Shown here piece after piece: positions 37,088 to 45,456 of a stretch of 64,000 nt of DNA. The translations under genes and the position numbers were made by a program. Origin of the DNA: Methanosarcinales archaeon Met12 (GTDB lineage Archaea > Halobacteriota > UBA148 > JAJOKI01); contig CP017966.2 of the NCBI GenBank assembly GCA_002813105.2, positions 1 through 64,000 on the forward strand, written 5' to 3'. The notes below the pieces were generated by a model. That model did no database searches, was not told where the DNA came from, and saw only the letters and a list, made by a program, of their open reading frames with translations. Each line of letters starts with the position of its first letter. The stretch's first letter is position 1.

Positions 37088-38051
37088 ATCGATTTTAGGA
37101 ATTGAAGGAACGGCTTGGAACCTAAGTGCCGCTATCATCAATGAGGCAGGTGTCATAGCAGAAGCTGAATCATCTTACCAGCCATTGAAGGGAGGGTTAC
37201 ACCCCCGAATGGCTGCCCAACACCATGCAGCTAAAATTGAAGATGTAATAAGTTATGTTTTGGATAAACATGGCACCGACATATCTGCCGTCGCTTTTTC
37301 CCAGGGTCCTGGATTTGGTCCCTGTTTGAGAGTCGTTGCCACTGCTGCCAGAGCGCTCTCTTTGACATTCAACATACCTTTAATTGGAGTGAATCACTGC
37401 ATAGCACATATCGAGATCGGTCGGTGGCTTTGTGGTGTTGATAGTCCTGTCGTGTTGTACGTGAGCGGTGCCAATTCCCAGGTGCTCTCATATAGGGATG
37501 GCAGGTACAGGATATTCGGCGAAACGCTGGATATTGGAATCGGCAATGCACTTGACAAGCTCGGGCGGCACGCAGGTCTCCAGCATCCTGGAGGTCCGAA
37601 GATCGAGCAGATGGCTAAAAATGCGAAGAAGTACATTCCTTTACCATATGTGGTCAAGGGAATGGATTTTTCATTTTCCGGGCTGACTACGGCGGCGAAG
37701 GATGCCTTGGCGCACGCATCCCTAGAAGACGTGTGCTATTCTTTTCAGGAGACCGCATTTGCGATGCTCGCAGAGGTATCCGAGCGGGCGCTGGCGCACA
37801 TTGGAAAGGATGAATTATTATTAACAGGCGGAGTGGGTGCAAATCAGCGACTGTGCGAGATGTTGAACACGATGTGCCAGGACAGAGGTGCGAGATTCTT
37901 TGCCCCAGACAAGAAATTCATGAAGGACAACGGTGCCATGATTGCCTATACCGGACTGCTAATGTTGAACAACGGAGCGACCATCTCGATCGAGGATTCT
38001 GCGGTGCGCCCGAACTACCGGCCGGATGATGTTGAGGTTACGTGGATATAG
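37068..38051 (+). CDS. kae1: KEOPS subunit Kae1 (tRNA threonylcarbamoyladenosine transferase)
   Basis: Catalytic subunit that transfers the threonylcarbamoyl group to A37 of ANN-decoding tRNAs. 327 residues from ATG 37068. Motifs are [15 protein letters not shown], metal-binding [10 protein letters not shown] (HxxxH), [12 protein letters not shown] and [12 protein letters not shown], with [11 protein letters not shown] near the end. In many euryarchaea Kae1 is fused to the kinase Bud32; here the two are separate, with about 1.1 kb of inserted debris between them. Confidence 0.96.
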   Translation: MKSQKDKSILGIEGTAWNLSAAIINEAGVIAEAESSYQPLKGGLHPRMAAQHHAAKIEDVISYVLDKHGTDISAVAFSQGPGFGPCLRVVATAARALSLTFNIPLIGVNHCIAHIEIGRWLCGVDSPVVLYVSGANSQVLSYRDGRYRIFGETLDIGIGNALDKLGRHAGLQHPGGPKIEQMAKNAKKYIPLPYVVKGMDFSFSGLTTAAKDALAHASLEDVCYSFQETAFAMLAEVSERALAHIGKDELLLTGGVGANQRLCEMLNTMCQDRGARFFAPDKKFMKDNGAMIAYTGLLMLNNGATISIEDSAVRPNYRPDDVEVTWI

Positions 38052-38059
38052 TGCATGTT

Positions 38060-38155
38060 ATATGAATCAAGCCGAAGGCAATTTGGGCGAGCACAGCGAA
38101 CCGTATATTCTCCTGTTATCCGACCCGAAGGGCTAGGCACGAAGCGCCGCAGAGT
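38060..38155 (+). repeat. Dispersed repeat copy with CCCGAAGGGC core
   Basis: Contains GCCGAAGGCAATTTGGG, then GTTATCCGACCCGAAGGGC and GGCACGA. The same ordered words occur on the minus strand at 63.40-63.52 kb. Short palindromes (CCGAAGG, CCCGAAGGG) could form hairpins. It sits right after kae1 at the left edge of the inserted segment. Confidence 0.5.
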
Positions 38156-38171
38156 TCCGAACTCCACCATT

Positions 38172-38337
38172 CTATTTATTAATCTGCTTCTCAGCGAAAT
38201 CGCCTACTATGGGTAACTTAAATCTTTCACCCTTGAATGCCTTATACATCAACAGAAGCTGTTAGCCAACCCAAAACATAGCAGAGCAGGCCTTCAATGT
38301 TTTCATCTATACCCAGAGCTGTTTTGTTATTCCCCAT
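38172..38337 (-). pseudogene. DUF4870 membrane-protein gene with internal deletion
   Basis: The first 26 codons (MGNNKTALGIDENIEG, then LLCYVLGWLT) match the N-terminus of DUF4870 proteins. In another frame the last 22 codons (LLMYKAFKGERFKLP, IVGDFAEKQINK) match their C-terminus. The central membrane segments are missing, and the join shifts frame. GGAGG precedes the ATG, so the gene start is intact, but the product would be a short dead peptide. Confidence 0.7.
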
Positions 38338-38404
38338 GATTTGTTGCCTCCTTTCTTTTTAAATAGTTCACGTTCGACTTAAATTTTTCGAACTTCTCAC
38401 CAAA

Positions 38405-38444
38405 CCAGCCCCATTTTGTAATCTCCTTTTTGTAGAGAGAAAGG
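38405..38444 (-). repeat. Direct repeat copy A (gene-start duplication)
   Basis: About 40 bp nearly identical to 39025-39063. On the minus strand it contains AAAAGGAGATTACAAAATGG, i.e. an RBS and ATG like those of the gene at 39033, followed by a one-base shift and a divergent basic peptide (GEKFEKFKSNVNYLKRKE). It is a degraded second copy of the same gene start. Confidence 0.65.
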
Positions 38445-38448
38445 AGTT

Positions 38449-39033
38449 TTATCTTCTGAAGAGTTGGATTCCTCTCCCCAGTAAGATTCCCCCGCCCCAG
38501 ATTATGAGGAAGGCTCCACCGACTTTCGCACCCATGACGATGAAGGGCTCAAGCATGGCACCCATCGTGGACATTATAACCTGTCCGACGACGTCCTCAA
38601 TCGCACCTCCAAGTGCACCCCCTGACCCAACAGTGGGTGTAGAAAGGCTTGGAGGGTTGTTGTAGATTTCCATCACCAGTTGAAATCCCTGATATATGAA
38701 GAAGATTCCGAGCGCCATGATGGCTCCACCTATCCCCTTGTCTAATAGGATCTCCTTGGTCGCAAACGGATGCGTTGTTATCTCTGGTTTTTCCAGTTCA
38801 TAGCTCAGGATGGTCTCTAGTCCACTCGTAGTTAGCGCATAACGTTCACCAGACTCTGTGATGAAGTTCCTGGTGGTGGCGCTTGCGATGAAGTCGTCGA
38901 TTTGCTCTCTGGTGGCGCCTATGCCAAAGGATTTGTAGATTTTATTTTTTGTATTAGCGCTCGCTCTTATTGCTTTTAAGACCATCAGCTCGCCGGGACT
39001 GGGCTCTTCTACGTTTTCTGATAACCAGCCCAT
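38449..39033 (-). CDS. Predicted winged-helix plus membrane protein, unknown function
   Basis: A 194-residue protein. Residues about 10-75 look like a small winged helix (SPGELMVLKAIRASANTKN, ATREQIDDFIASATTRNFI, ERYALTTSGLETI). Residues about 98-122 and 150-188 are hydrophobic and glycine-rich membrane segments (GAIMALGIFFIYQGFQLVM; GGAFLIIWGGGILLGRGI). No family is recognised. A good RBS precedes it. It is the only intact gene in the insert between kae1 and bud32, beside a DUF4870 remnant. Confidence 0.65.
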   Translation of the reverse strand: MGWLSENVEEPSPGELMVLKAIRASANTKNKIYKSFGIGATREQIDDFIASATTRNFITESGERYALTTSGLETILSYELEKPEITTHPFATKEILLDKGIGGAIMALGIFFIYQGFQLVMEIYNNPPSLSTPTVGSGGALGGAIEDVVGQVIMSTMGAMLEPFIVMGAKVGGAFLIIWGGGILLGRGIQLFRR

Positions 39034-39063
39034 TTTGTAATCTCCTTTTTATAGAGAAAAGGG
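39025..39063 (-). repeat. Direct repeat copy B (start region of the winged-helix/membrane gene)
   Basis: Partner of the repeat at 38405-38444. It spans the RBS and first codons of the membrane-protein gene. The two copies differ by a few bases, including the one G that shifts the frame in copy A. Confidence 0.65.
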
Positions 39064-39161
39064 ATGTACACTCTATAAAAACTTTCGCACTGTCGCAGAT
39101 ACATTTTATTGTGCACCACTCTAGTGTATATGTGTTTAATGACATTGTTTAGAGGCATCAC

Positions 39162-39749
39162 ATGAATCTAAAGACGAGCGGCGCCGAGGCAATCATCGAA
39201 CTGCGTGACGGGTACGTGGTAAAACAGCGAATACTCAAGCGCTATAGGGTCGGAGAAGTGGATGAACGGCTTCGACGAGAGCGCACGAAGTCCGAGGCTA
39301 AACTGATCTCCGAGGCTCGCAGGTGCGGCGTGCCCACGCCCATCATCCATGATGTCACCGATTATGATATTGTGATGGAACATATAGAGGGACCACAGCT
39401 GAAACACGTGCTCGATGTTGAGTTGAGCGAGAAGGTTGGCGAGCTTGTAGGAAGGCTTCATACCTCAGGCATCGTTCACGGCGATTTGACCACGTCAAAT
39501 ATGATTATTTCAACATGTCGCATATATCTGATAGACTTCGGACTGGCGTACTTTGACCGAAGTATAGAAGCACAGGGTGTAGATGTTCATGTGTTGTTTC
39601 AGACATTTGAAGGTACGCATAAAGGGCATGATGATTTGATAAAGGCGTTCTCAAGAGGATATCGAAGGGCATTCAGTGGTGCGGACGCGGTTCTGCAGAG
39701 AGTAAAAGAGATTGAGAGCAGAGGAAGATATAGGACTGAACGACTGTGA
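39162..39749 (+). CDS. bud32: KEOPS subunit Bud32 (atypical kinase/ATPase)
   Basis: A 195-residue small kinase that regulates Kae1 in the KEOPS complex. Motifs are EAIIELRDGYVVKQRI, VGEVDERLRRERTKSEAKLI, VHGDLTTSNMI (catalytic loop) and YLIDFGLAYF (DFG), with a C-terminal basic tail RYRTERL. Length is normal for a free-standing Bud32. XTPase follows with a 4-base overlap starting at GTG. Confidence 0.95.
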   Translation: MNLKTSGAEAIIELRDGYVVKQRILKRYRVGEVDERLRRERTKSEAKLISEARRCGVPTPIIHDVTDYDIVMEHIEGPQLKHVLDVELSEKVGELVGRLHTSGIVHGDLTTSNMIISTCRIYLIDFGLAYFDRSIEAQGVDVHVLFQTFEGTHKGHDDLIKAFSRGYRRAFSGADAVLQRVKEIESRGRYRTERL

Positions 39750-40303
39750 AAACCATACATTTTGTTACCGGCAACGCTGGAAAAATGCAAGAGGCGAAGA
39801 AGCTGTGCGAAGAAGCTGGCATCCAGGTCAAGCAGGCCGAATATCCCTATCCAGAACTTCAATGTGAAGATATAGAAGAGATTGCAAGATATGGCGCTCG
39901 AGACGCTGCCAACCATCTGGGCAAACGAGTTATCGTGGAGGATGCCGGGCTATTTATTTCTGCACTAAATGGATTTCCAGGCCCCTATTCATCGTATGTG
40001 TTTAGAACATTAGGGAATGAAGGAATATTAAAACTGATGGCGGGCATAAAAGCTCGCAAAGCGTGCTTCAAGTCCGCCGTTGGATATTGTGAGCCAAATA
40101 GAGAGACGGTCACGTTTACTGGGGTCGTCGAGGGCGAGATCGCGCGGGAAATTAAAGGAGAACGTGGCTTTGGGTATGATTCAATATTCATCCACGATGG
40201 CAAGACGTTCGGTGAACTTACCATCGAGGAGAAGAACGAAGTATCGCATAGATGTAAGGCGCTGAAGACGTTCATAGAATGGTTCAATACAAAAGATATT
40301 TAA
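39746..40303 (+). CDS. XTP/dITP pyrophosphatase (RdgB/HAM1)
   Basis: House-cleaning enzyme that hydrolyses non-canonical purine nucleoside triphosphates. 185 residues from GTG 39746. Motifs are FVTGNAGKMQEAKKL, VEDAGLFISALNGFPGPYSSY, GERGFGYDSIF and FGELTIEEKNEVSHR. Placement beside KEOPS genes is common in archaea. Confidence 0.95.
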   Translation: MKTIHFVTGNAGKMQEAKKLCEEAGIQVKQAEYPYPELQCEDIEEIARYGARDAANHLGKRVIVEDAGLFISALNGFPGPYSSYVFRTLGNEGILKLMAGIKARKACFKSAVGYCEPNRETVTFTGVVEGEIAREIKGERGFGYDSIFIHDGKTFGELTIEEKNEVSHRCKALKTFIEWFNTKDI

Positions 40304-40343
40304 CGGTGGCAGTGGCTATATCCCCAAGATATGGAGGAGTCAC

Positions 40344-40787
40344 ATGGTCAATGTTCAAACCAATAAAAAGAGGAAAACACGACAACCATCTGCACCAGAA
40401 TGGGTGGATATGAGTGCTAAAGATACTGAAAAAGTCATCGTCAAATTACGGGAGCAAGATAAGTCATCCAGCGAGATTGGAATCATATTGCGAGATAAGT
40501 ATGGAATTCCCAATGCCAAACTGGTGACCGGTAAGAAAATCACACAAACCCTCGATGAAAACAAGATGGCTTCCAAGATGCCAGAGGACGTTCAAAACTT
40601 GATTCAGAAAGCGGTTGGACTTAAGAAGTATCTCGATCAAAACCCAAAGGATTTGCACAATAAGAGGGCACTTCAAATTACCGAATCCAAGATCAGACGA
40701 CTCGTCAAGTATTACAAAGGAGAAAGAGTGCTCCCAGAAGACTGGATTTACGATCTACAAACTGCCGAGATGCTGATTTCGAGATGA
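40344..40787 (+). CDS. rps15: Ribosomal protein uS15
   Basis: A 147-residue small-subunit protein with the archaeal/eukaryotic N-terminal extension (RKTRQPSAPEWVDMSAKD) and the uS15 core (LVKYYKGERVLPEDW). GGAGG precedes the ATG. Its stop overlaps the start of the nuclease gene. A uS15 / RecJ-like / Pcc1-like cluster is typical of Euryarchaeota. Confidence 0.96.
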   Translation: MVNVQTNKKRKTRQPSAPEWVDMSAKDTEKVIVKLREQDKSSSEIGIILRDKYGIPNAKLVTGKKITQTLDENKMASKMPEDVQNLIQKAVGLKKYLDQNPKDLHNKRALQITESKIRRLVKYYKGERVLPEDWIYDLQTAEMLISR

Positions 40788-42100
40788 GTATGATCGAGAA
40801 ACTGGATGAAGTAGCGGAATCTGCGGCCCAATTGCTTGTAGATTGTGACCACGTGAGGGTTATATCACACCAGGATGCAGATGGAATAACCTCCGGAGGA
40901 ATTATCTGCAACGCATTGTATCGGTGCGACATTCCATTTCATGCCAGCATACTAAGTCGTCTGGATGAAAAGGTTATAAAGGGCATAAAAGGACCTGTCG
41001 TATTTTGCGATATGGGCAGCGGACAGCCCGAATTGATATCTCAGATCGATGGGAAGATTTGCGTTATAGACCATCACAAGCCGACTGTCACTGATACCGA
41101 ATACCTACATGTAAATCCACATCTGGTCGGCATCGATGGGGCATTTGATATTTCAGCGTCAGGAACTGCTTACGCTGTTGCCATGCATCTTGGAAATAAT
41201 GTCGATCTCGCCGGACTCGCCATTGCTGGCGCATTGGGCGATCAGCAGGAGATGGTCGGAGCAAATAAGGACATTTTAGAAGAGGCGGTCGAGCACGGCA
41301 TCATCACCATTAACCGCGGTTTGAGAATCGGAGAGGGAGACATCTCGAAGCTGTTAGAGCATTCTACTGACCCATATCTGGACATTAGCGGCGATGTCAA
41401 GACACTATTGGATCAATTAGGGATTCATGGAAGGGTAGAAGACCTAAACGAGGATGAACTGCGACGTCTATCGTCTGTATTAATTTTGAATATACTGAAA
41501 TCCCAAAAGGGTCTCGAGCGTTGTAACTCCGTTGAAGTGAGCGAATCGCTAATCGGCGAACGGTACAAATTGAACCATGAGGTCGTATCGGATGCGCTTC
41601 ATCTAAGCAATATAGTCAACGCCGCTGGCAAGGTGGGGGAGACGGCCCTGGCATTATCTTTGTGCCTGAGAGATAAAAGTGTACTCGACAGAGCAGAACA
41701 GCTCCATCTGGAGTATCAGAAAAAAGTCATATCAGAACTAAAACGGATCGAGCAGGAGATTAAAGATGCGGACTGCATTCGATATGTCCACTCCGGCGAT
41801 AAGGAGGTCATAGGAGCACTGGGGAGCACGATCATTCGATATGTGGCGCCAGATAAGCCAATACTTGTACTCATTAAAGAGGGTGAGAGAATAAAAATCT
41901 CTGCACGTGGGACAAAAAAACTCGTCGAGGAGGGATTGGACTTGTCGGTAGCGATGCGCGAAGGAGCGGCACAGGTCGGGGGAGATGGAGGAGGACACAG
42001 CATTGCATCTGGCGGAGCCATTCCTGCCGATGCGGAATCGAAATTTATCGAAATCGTAGACGGCATCATAATGAAGCAATTACGTGGTGAAAATGAATAA
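40784..42100 (+). CDS. DHH-family single-strand nuclease (RecJ-like/GAN)
   Basis: A 438-residue DHH/DHHA1 phosphoesterase. The motifs are ISHQDADGITSGG, VIDHHKPTV (DHH), ALGDQQEM, and the C-terminal DHHA1 RNA/DNA-binding signature GGDGGGHSIASGGAIP. Archaeal homologues are the GINS-associated nuclease in the CMG replisome and related 5'-3' or 3'-5' exonucleases. Which activity applies cannot be told here. Confidence 0.9.
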   Translation: MSMIEKLDEVAESAAQLLVDCDHVRVISHQDADGITSGGIICNALYRCDIPFHASILSRLDEKVIKGIKGPVVFCDMGSGQPELISQIDGKICVIDHHKPTVTDTEYLHVNPHLVGIDGAFDISASGTAYAVAMHLGNNVDLAGLAIAGALGDQQEMVGANKDILEEAVEHGIITINRGLRIGEGDISKLLEHSTDPYLDISGDVKTLLDQLGIHGRVEDLNEDELRRLSSVLILNILKSQKGLERCNSVEVSESLIGERYKLNHEVVSDALHLSNIVNAAGKVGETALALSLCLRDKSVLDRAEQLHLEYQKKVISELKRIEQEIKDADCIRYVHSGDKEVIGALGSTIIRYVAPDKPILVLIKEGERIKISARGTKKLVEEGLDLSVAMREGAAQVGGDGGGHSIASGGAIPADAESKFIEIVDGIIMKQLRGENE

Positions 42101-42329
42101 ATACAGGTGCATGGGCAGAATTATAACGACACATAAAAAGCCATATGTCATCGCAGATGCCATTAAGCCAGATAACACCAGAAACATGAGCACTGCGTGT
42201 GGAAACGAGAGCATAACCACTGAGTTTATGCTTGAGGAGATAGGAACCCTGATAGCGACAGTTGACGATTACCTGTTAAATCTCAAGATTGCAGAGGAGA
42301 TGGCGGGAAAAGATGCAGAAAGAGAGTGA
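42093..42329 (+). CDS. KEOPS Pcc1-family protein (Pcc2-like paralogue)
   Basis: About 78 residues from ATG 42093, which lies inside the nuclease 3' end. A first strand (CMGRIITTHKKP) is followed by AIKPDN at the KEOPS-contact helix, SITTEFMLEEIGTLIATVDDYLLNLKIAEEM as in Pcc1-like folds. The uS15-nuclease neighbourhood is that of the Pcc1 paralogue reported as a fifth KEOPS subunit (Pcc2). A second, more canonical Pcc1 is at 56.3 kb. Confidence 0.75.
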   Translation: MNKYRCMGRIITTHKKPYVIADAIKPDNTRNMSTACGNESITTEFMLEEIGTLIATVDDYLLNLKIAEEMAGKDAERE

Positions 42330-43818
42330 ATTCAGTTTTCATATAATCGGGCGCTTTAAATCGAGCGGTAGCATCACGGAGATGAAAGAAGAGATTGCAT
42401 CGGTGATCAAAGAAGCAAACATAGAGCTTTTAAAGAGGGGCGCTCCGAAAGGATGCGGTGCCGAGATAGTCAAATGGGATATTGATGATGATGCGCTAAC
42501 AGTTGATATCAAATCCGATCGACATGTGAGAGCCCACGATGCACTGTTGCGACTGCGCAAGCCATTGACAAACGCGCTGGGCAAGCACCGTATCGGAATC
42601 AGGAGCGTCGAGATTGAAAAATTTACCATTCAGGTGCCAACGGAAAGACCATTCAAGGAATTTAAGATACCATTTGTCGAGCGTATGCAGTATAAAGATG
42701 GAAAAATCTCAATTACCCTCAAGGTGACGGAATCGCATATAGAAGATAAGATACCGGACCGCATTATTACGTTGATCCAGGAAAAGATATCAGCACAACG
42801 TTACGGCGGAAAAAGTGAACACTGGAAACTGTTGTGGTCATCAATGGAGAAAACTCCAAAGTTCACCGGCGACCCGACACAGGAGCTGATAAATCGCAAA
42901 TGGATACGCCACTTTGCCAAGGGACAGTGGATTTACGGACCGCAAATTACAAAGGTCTTCCGCGCATTCGAATATATCATTGAAAGAGAAATTCTGAATC
43001 CGCTTGGATATCAGGAGATGATACTCCCCAAGGTGGAGACGTGGGACGTGTGGAAGAGATCTGGCCATGCCAAAACGATTTACCCGGAGACGTATTATAT
43101 CTGCCCGCCAAAGACGCGCGACCCGGAATACTGGGAAGAAGTCATGGATTATTATAAAGTCACAAACGAAATTCCACTTGATATGATACGGGAAAAGATA
43201 GGCGCCCCCATAGGTGGGCTGTGTTATGCGCAGTGTCCGCCTGCGTGGATGTTTTTCAAGGGGGGTACCATCGCAGATGATGAGTTTCCAATACGGCTCT
43301 TTGATCGATCTGGGACGTCTCATAGGTATGAAAGCGGCGGCACACACGGCATCGAGCGCTTAGACGAATTTCACAGAATTGAGGTTGTGTGGATGGGTTC
43401 ATCAGAGCAGGTTATAGAGGAGGGTAATAAACTGCACGATGCATATGCACAGATATTCAATGACATATTGGACCTGCAGTGGAGAATGGCAGAGGTCACC
43501 CCGTGGTTCATGGCGCATGAAGGTCTGGCTGGCAAGGCCGAAAATGAAGGAGTGGGGACAACGGATTATGAAGCATATCTGCCATACAAAAAAGGATGGC
43601 TCGAATTCCAGAATGTCAGCATCAATGGTGATAAGTATCCAAAGGGATTCAACGTGAAGTCGCAAAGCAGAGGAGAATTCTGGTCAGGGTGCTCAGGGAT
43701 AGGATTGGAAAGGTGGGGCGCTGCTTTTTTCGCCCAAAAAGGGCTTGACCCTGATGATTGGCCCAATAAGTTCAGAAAGATTGTGGGCGAGCTGCCAGAT
43801 GTCTTTAAGTTTCTCTGA
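42313..43818 (+). CDS. serS: Seryl-tRNA synthetase, methanogen (type 2) class
   Basis: Charges tRNA-Ser. 501 residues from ATG 42313. The N-terminal domain is unlike that of ordinary SerRS. The catalytic core has ILNPLGYQEMILPKVETWDVW, the zinc ligand region CYAQCPPAWMFF, RLDEFHRIEVVWMGS (motif 2) and EFWSGCSGIGLERWGAAFFAQ (motif 3 with a second zinc cysteine). This form is restricted to methanogens and close relatives. It overlaps the Pcc2-like gene by 17 bp. Confidence 0.93.
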   Translation: MQKESEFSFHIIGRFKSSGSITEMKEEIASVIKEANIELLKRGAPKGCGAEIVKWDIDDDALTVDIKSDRHVRAHDALLRLRKPLTNALGKHRIGIRSVEIEKFTIQVPTERPFKEFKIPFVERMQYKDGKISITLKVTESHIEDKIPDRIITLIQEKISAQRYGGKSEHWKLLWSSMEKTPKFTGDPTQELINRKWIRHFAKGQWIYGPQITKVFRAFEYIIEREILNPLGYQEMILPKVETWDVWKRSGHAKTIYPETYYICPPKTRDPEYWEEVMDYYKVTNEIPLDMIREKIGAPIGGLCYAQCPPAWMFFKGGTIADDEFPIRLFDRSGTSHRYESGGTHGIERLDEFHRIEVVWMGSSEQVIEEGNKLHDAYAQIFNDILDLQWRMAEVTPWFMAHEGLAGKAENEGVGTTDYEAYLPYKKGWLEFQNVSINGDKYPKGFNVKSQSRGEFWSGCSGIGLERWGAAFFAQKGLDPDDWPNKFRKIVGELPDVFKFL

Positions 43819-43834
43819 GATGGGTTTTGATGGC

Positions 43835-43918
43835 AAGAAAGTTTAAATAGTTGAAAAGTAAATCGGTATACCCGAGGGGAAGGGATACACAAAGAAAGTT
43901 TAAATAGTTGAAAAGTAA
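43835..43918. repeat. Direct repeat of a 27-bp promoter-like unit
   Basis: AAGAAAGTTTAAATAGTTGA with the following AAAGTAA occurs at 43835-43861 and again at 43892-43918, 57 bp apart. Each holds a TTTAAATA box. The second box is 24-31 bases before the ATG of the coiled-coil gene, the spacing expected for a leaderless transcript. Confidence 0.6.
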
Positions 43919-43929
43919 TTCCACTTAAA

Positions 43930-44289
43930 ATGTTAAAATCAGACCTTAGTGAATTCGGAAAGATAGAAAAAATACTTACAATAAAGCTTGAAAGTATGGA
44001 TGCAAGACTTTCCGAAAGGCTTGAAAATATTGAAAACGTGCTTTTAAGAAGGTCTGAAATTGCAGAAAGGCTTGAAAGGATTGAAAGGATTGAAAGGCTC
44101 GAAGCAAGGCTTTCAGAAAAGTCTGAAATTTTAAAAAGGATTGAAGGGATCGAAGCAAGGCTTTCAGAAAAGTCTGAAGTTTCTAAATTTTCAGTTTTAG
44201 GAATGACTGGAGAGGACGAAGCAAGGCTTTCAGAAAATTCTGAACAAACTATGGTTAAATTCAATACCATAAAGGGTTCGAAAGGTTGA
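43930..44289 (+). CDS. Coiled-coil repeat protein, unknown function
   Basis: A 119-residue protein made largely of short heptad-like repeats: variants of ERLERIE and EARLSEKSEILKRIEGI recur at least three times between residues 25 and 95. The repeats are also visible in the DNA, so internal duplication is recent. No other domain or membrane segment is seen. It may be an oligomerising or adaptor protein. The predicted TATA box suggests a leaderless mRNA. A long antisense frame across it is an artefact of the repeats. Confidence 0.6.
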   Translation: MLKSDLSEFGKIEKILTIKLESMDARLSERLENIENVLLRRSEIAERLERIERIERLEARLSEKSEILKRIEGIEARLSEKSEVSKFSVLGMTGEDEARLSENSEQTMVKFNTIKGSKG

Positions 44290-44553
44290 TATTCTTCGGT
44301 TTCGATTAAATAGACCAAAACAGCCAACTTTTAACGTCACCAGCGAGCTTTAGAAAGAATATATTGAGGCATGTTGGTGCCAAGACTGGATAAGTAGTAG
44401 GGAGACTGTCAACTTAACACCCCTAGATAGTGGTGAAGCAATTGTGTATAACGTTCTCGGGCTATAGCGGAGCCAGATACGCTGTGTTATCTGCTGTTAC
44501 GCCCCTCTTGAATGTCAAGGACTTTGTGCTCATCGTTTCATGAGAGAACATCT
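44290..44553. other. Gene-free stretch with repeat-like end sequence
   Basis: No supportable reading frame. GTTATCTGCTGTTACGCCCCTC near 44489-44510 resembles the CTGTTAGGCGA end of the dispersed repeat but is not identical. The rest appears to be leftover intergenic DNA between the coiled-coil gene and the HepT-MntA module. Confidence 0.35.
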
Positions 44554-44898
44554 TCACAGACATCCCTCGTGCTCAATGACCTTTTCGAGTTCAGCGTTTA
44601 GAGAAGGAATATCTTCTTTAACGGTCTTCCAGACAATATCTAAGTTTATGTCATAGTAGCCGTGGATAAGCCGGTTACGCATCCCGACAATGCCACTCCA
44701 GGGAATTTGAGGATATGTCTCTCTGAACTCTGAAGATACACCGACTGTAGCCTCACCAATAATCTCCAATAGATGGACAAGCGAGAGGCACAACATCCTA
44801 TCAATATCCAGATCAAGCCGTGTTTTATCAGCAGAAAACACCAATACTTCACGGGTTGCATCCAGCATATGATGAACATGAACCAAATCAGCTTTCAA
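44554..44898 (-). CDS. hepT: HepT-like ribonuclease toxin
   Basis: A 114-residue helical protein with the R-x4-H-x-Y active motif in [15 protein letters not shown]. HepT-type HEPN nucleases cleave tRNA or mRNA and are silenced by AMPylation by their MntA partner. It overlaps the mntA 3' end by 11 bases. [18 protein letters not shown] is the usual helix preceding the motif. Confidence 0.85.
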   Translation of the reverse strand: MKADLVHVHHMLDATREVLVFSADKTRLDLDIDRMLCLSLVHLLEIIGEATVGVSSEFRETYPQIPWSGIVGMRNRLIHGYYDINLDIVWKTVKEDIPSLNAELEKVIEHEGCL

Positions 44899-45199
44899 TG
44901 TACACCGCCTCCGCCTCCGCTAACACATCATCACGAAAGTACCTACTCAAGTCATTGGGAGTTCTCAAATCGACCTTCCGTCCACCGAACATAGAAGAAA
45001 GTTCTTCTTCCATCTCAATCAAATCAAAAAAACCCGGCACACAGCCAATTTCAAATTCAACAAGCACATCAATATCACTATTCCGCGAAAAATCATTACG
45101 CAAAATAGAGCCAAACAAAGACAAACTTCGGATATGATTCCGCTTACAAAACTCAACAATCTTCCGCTTCGATGCCTTAAGACCAAACTTCTTCATCAA
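44888..45199 (-). CDS. mntA: MntA-type nucleotidyltransferase antitoxin
   Basis: A 103-residue minimal nucleotidyltransferase. The motif [20 protein letters not shown] has the expected Gly-Ser followed by Asp-x-Asp. It transfers AMP to the tyrosine of HepT and neutralises it. It is the first gene of the pair. Confidence 0.87.
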   Translation of the reverse strand: MMKKFGLKASKRKIVEFCKRNHIRSLSLFGSILRNDFSRNSDIDVLVEFEIGCVPGFFDLIEMEEELSSMFGGRKVDLRTPNDLSRYFRDDVLAEAEAVYIES

Positions 45200-45456
45200 A
45201 CCACCCTTCTATCCTCAAGATATTATCTTTTAATATCATAAGACCTATCAACTAGTGATTAGTCAACCCTAATTTCCAGTCCTTGACATTCTACATCATT
45301 AACTATACTATAGAGGTATCTTATAATTTTGGACGGAATTTCATATAATTACTTATATACGAAATTCGCATTTTGTCCCCTTTTCCTTAAGTTGGCAGAT
45401 TCATTAGGGGCAGAGTTATCTTTATATATCCACACGCATATCGAAGTTGAGATACC

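Noticed and set aside
42313-43818. Threonyl- or prolyl-tRNA synthetase as partner of the freestanding editing domain
   Set aside because: The core and zinc motifs are those of type 2 SerRS, not ThrRS.
43566-44327. 253-codon antisense frame across serS and the coiled-coil gene
   Set aside because: It exists because the repeats avoid stops on the other strand; its translation is low-complexity Ser/Leu/Phe and half overlaps the conserved serS motifs.
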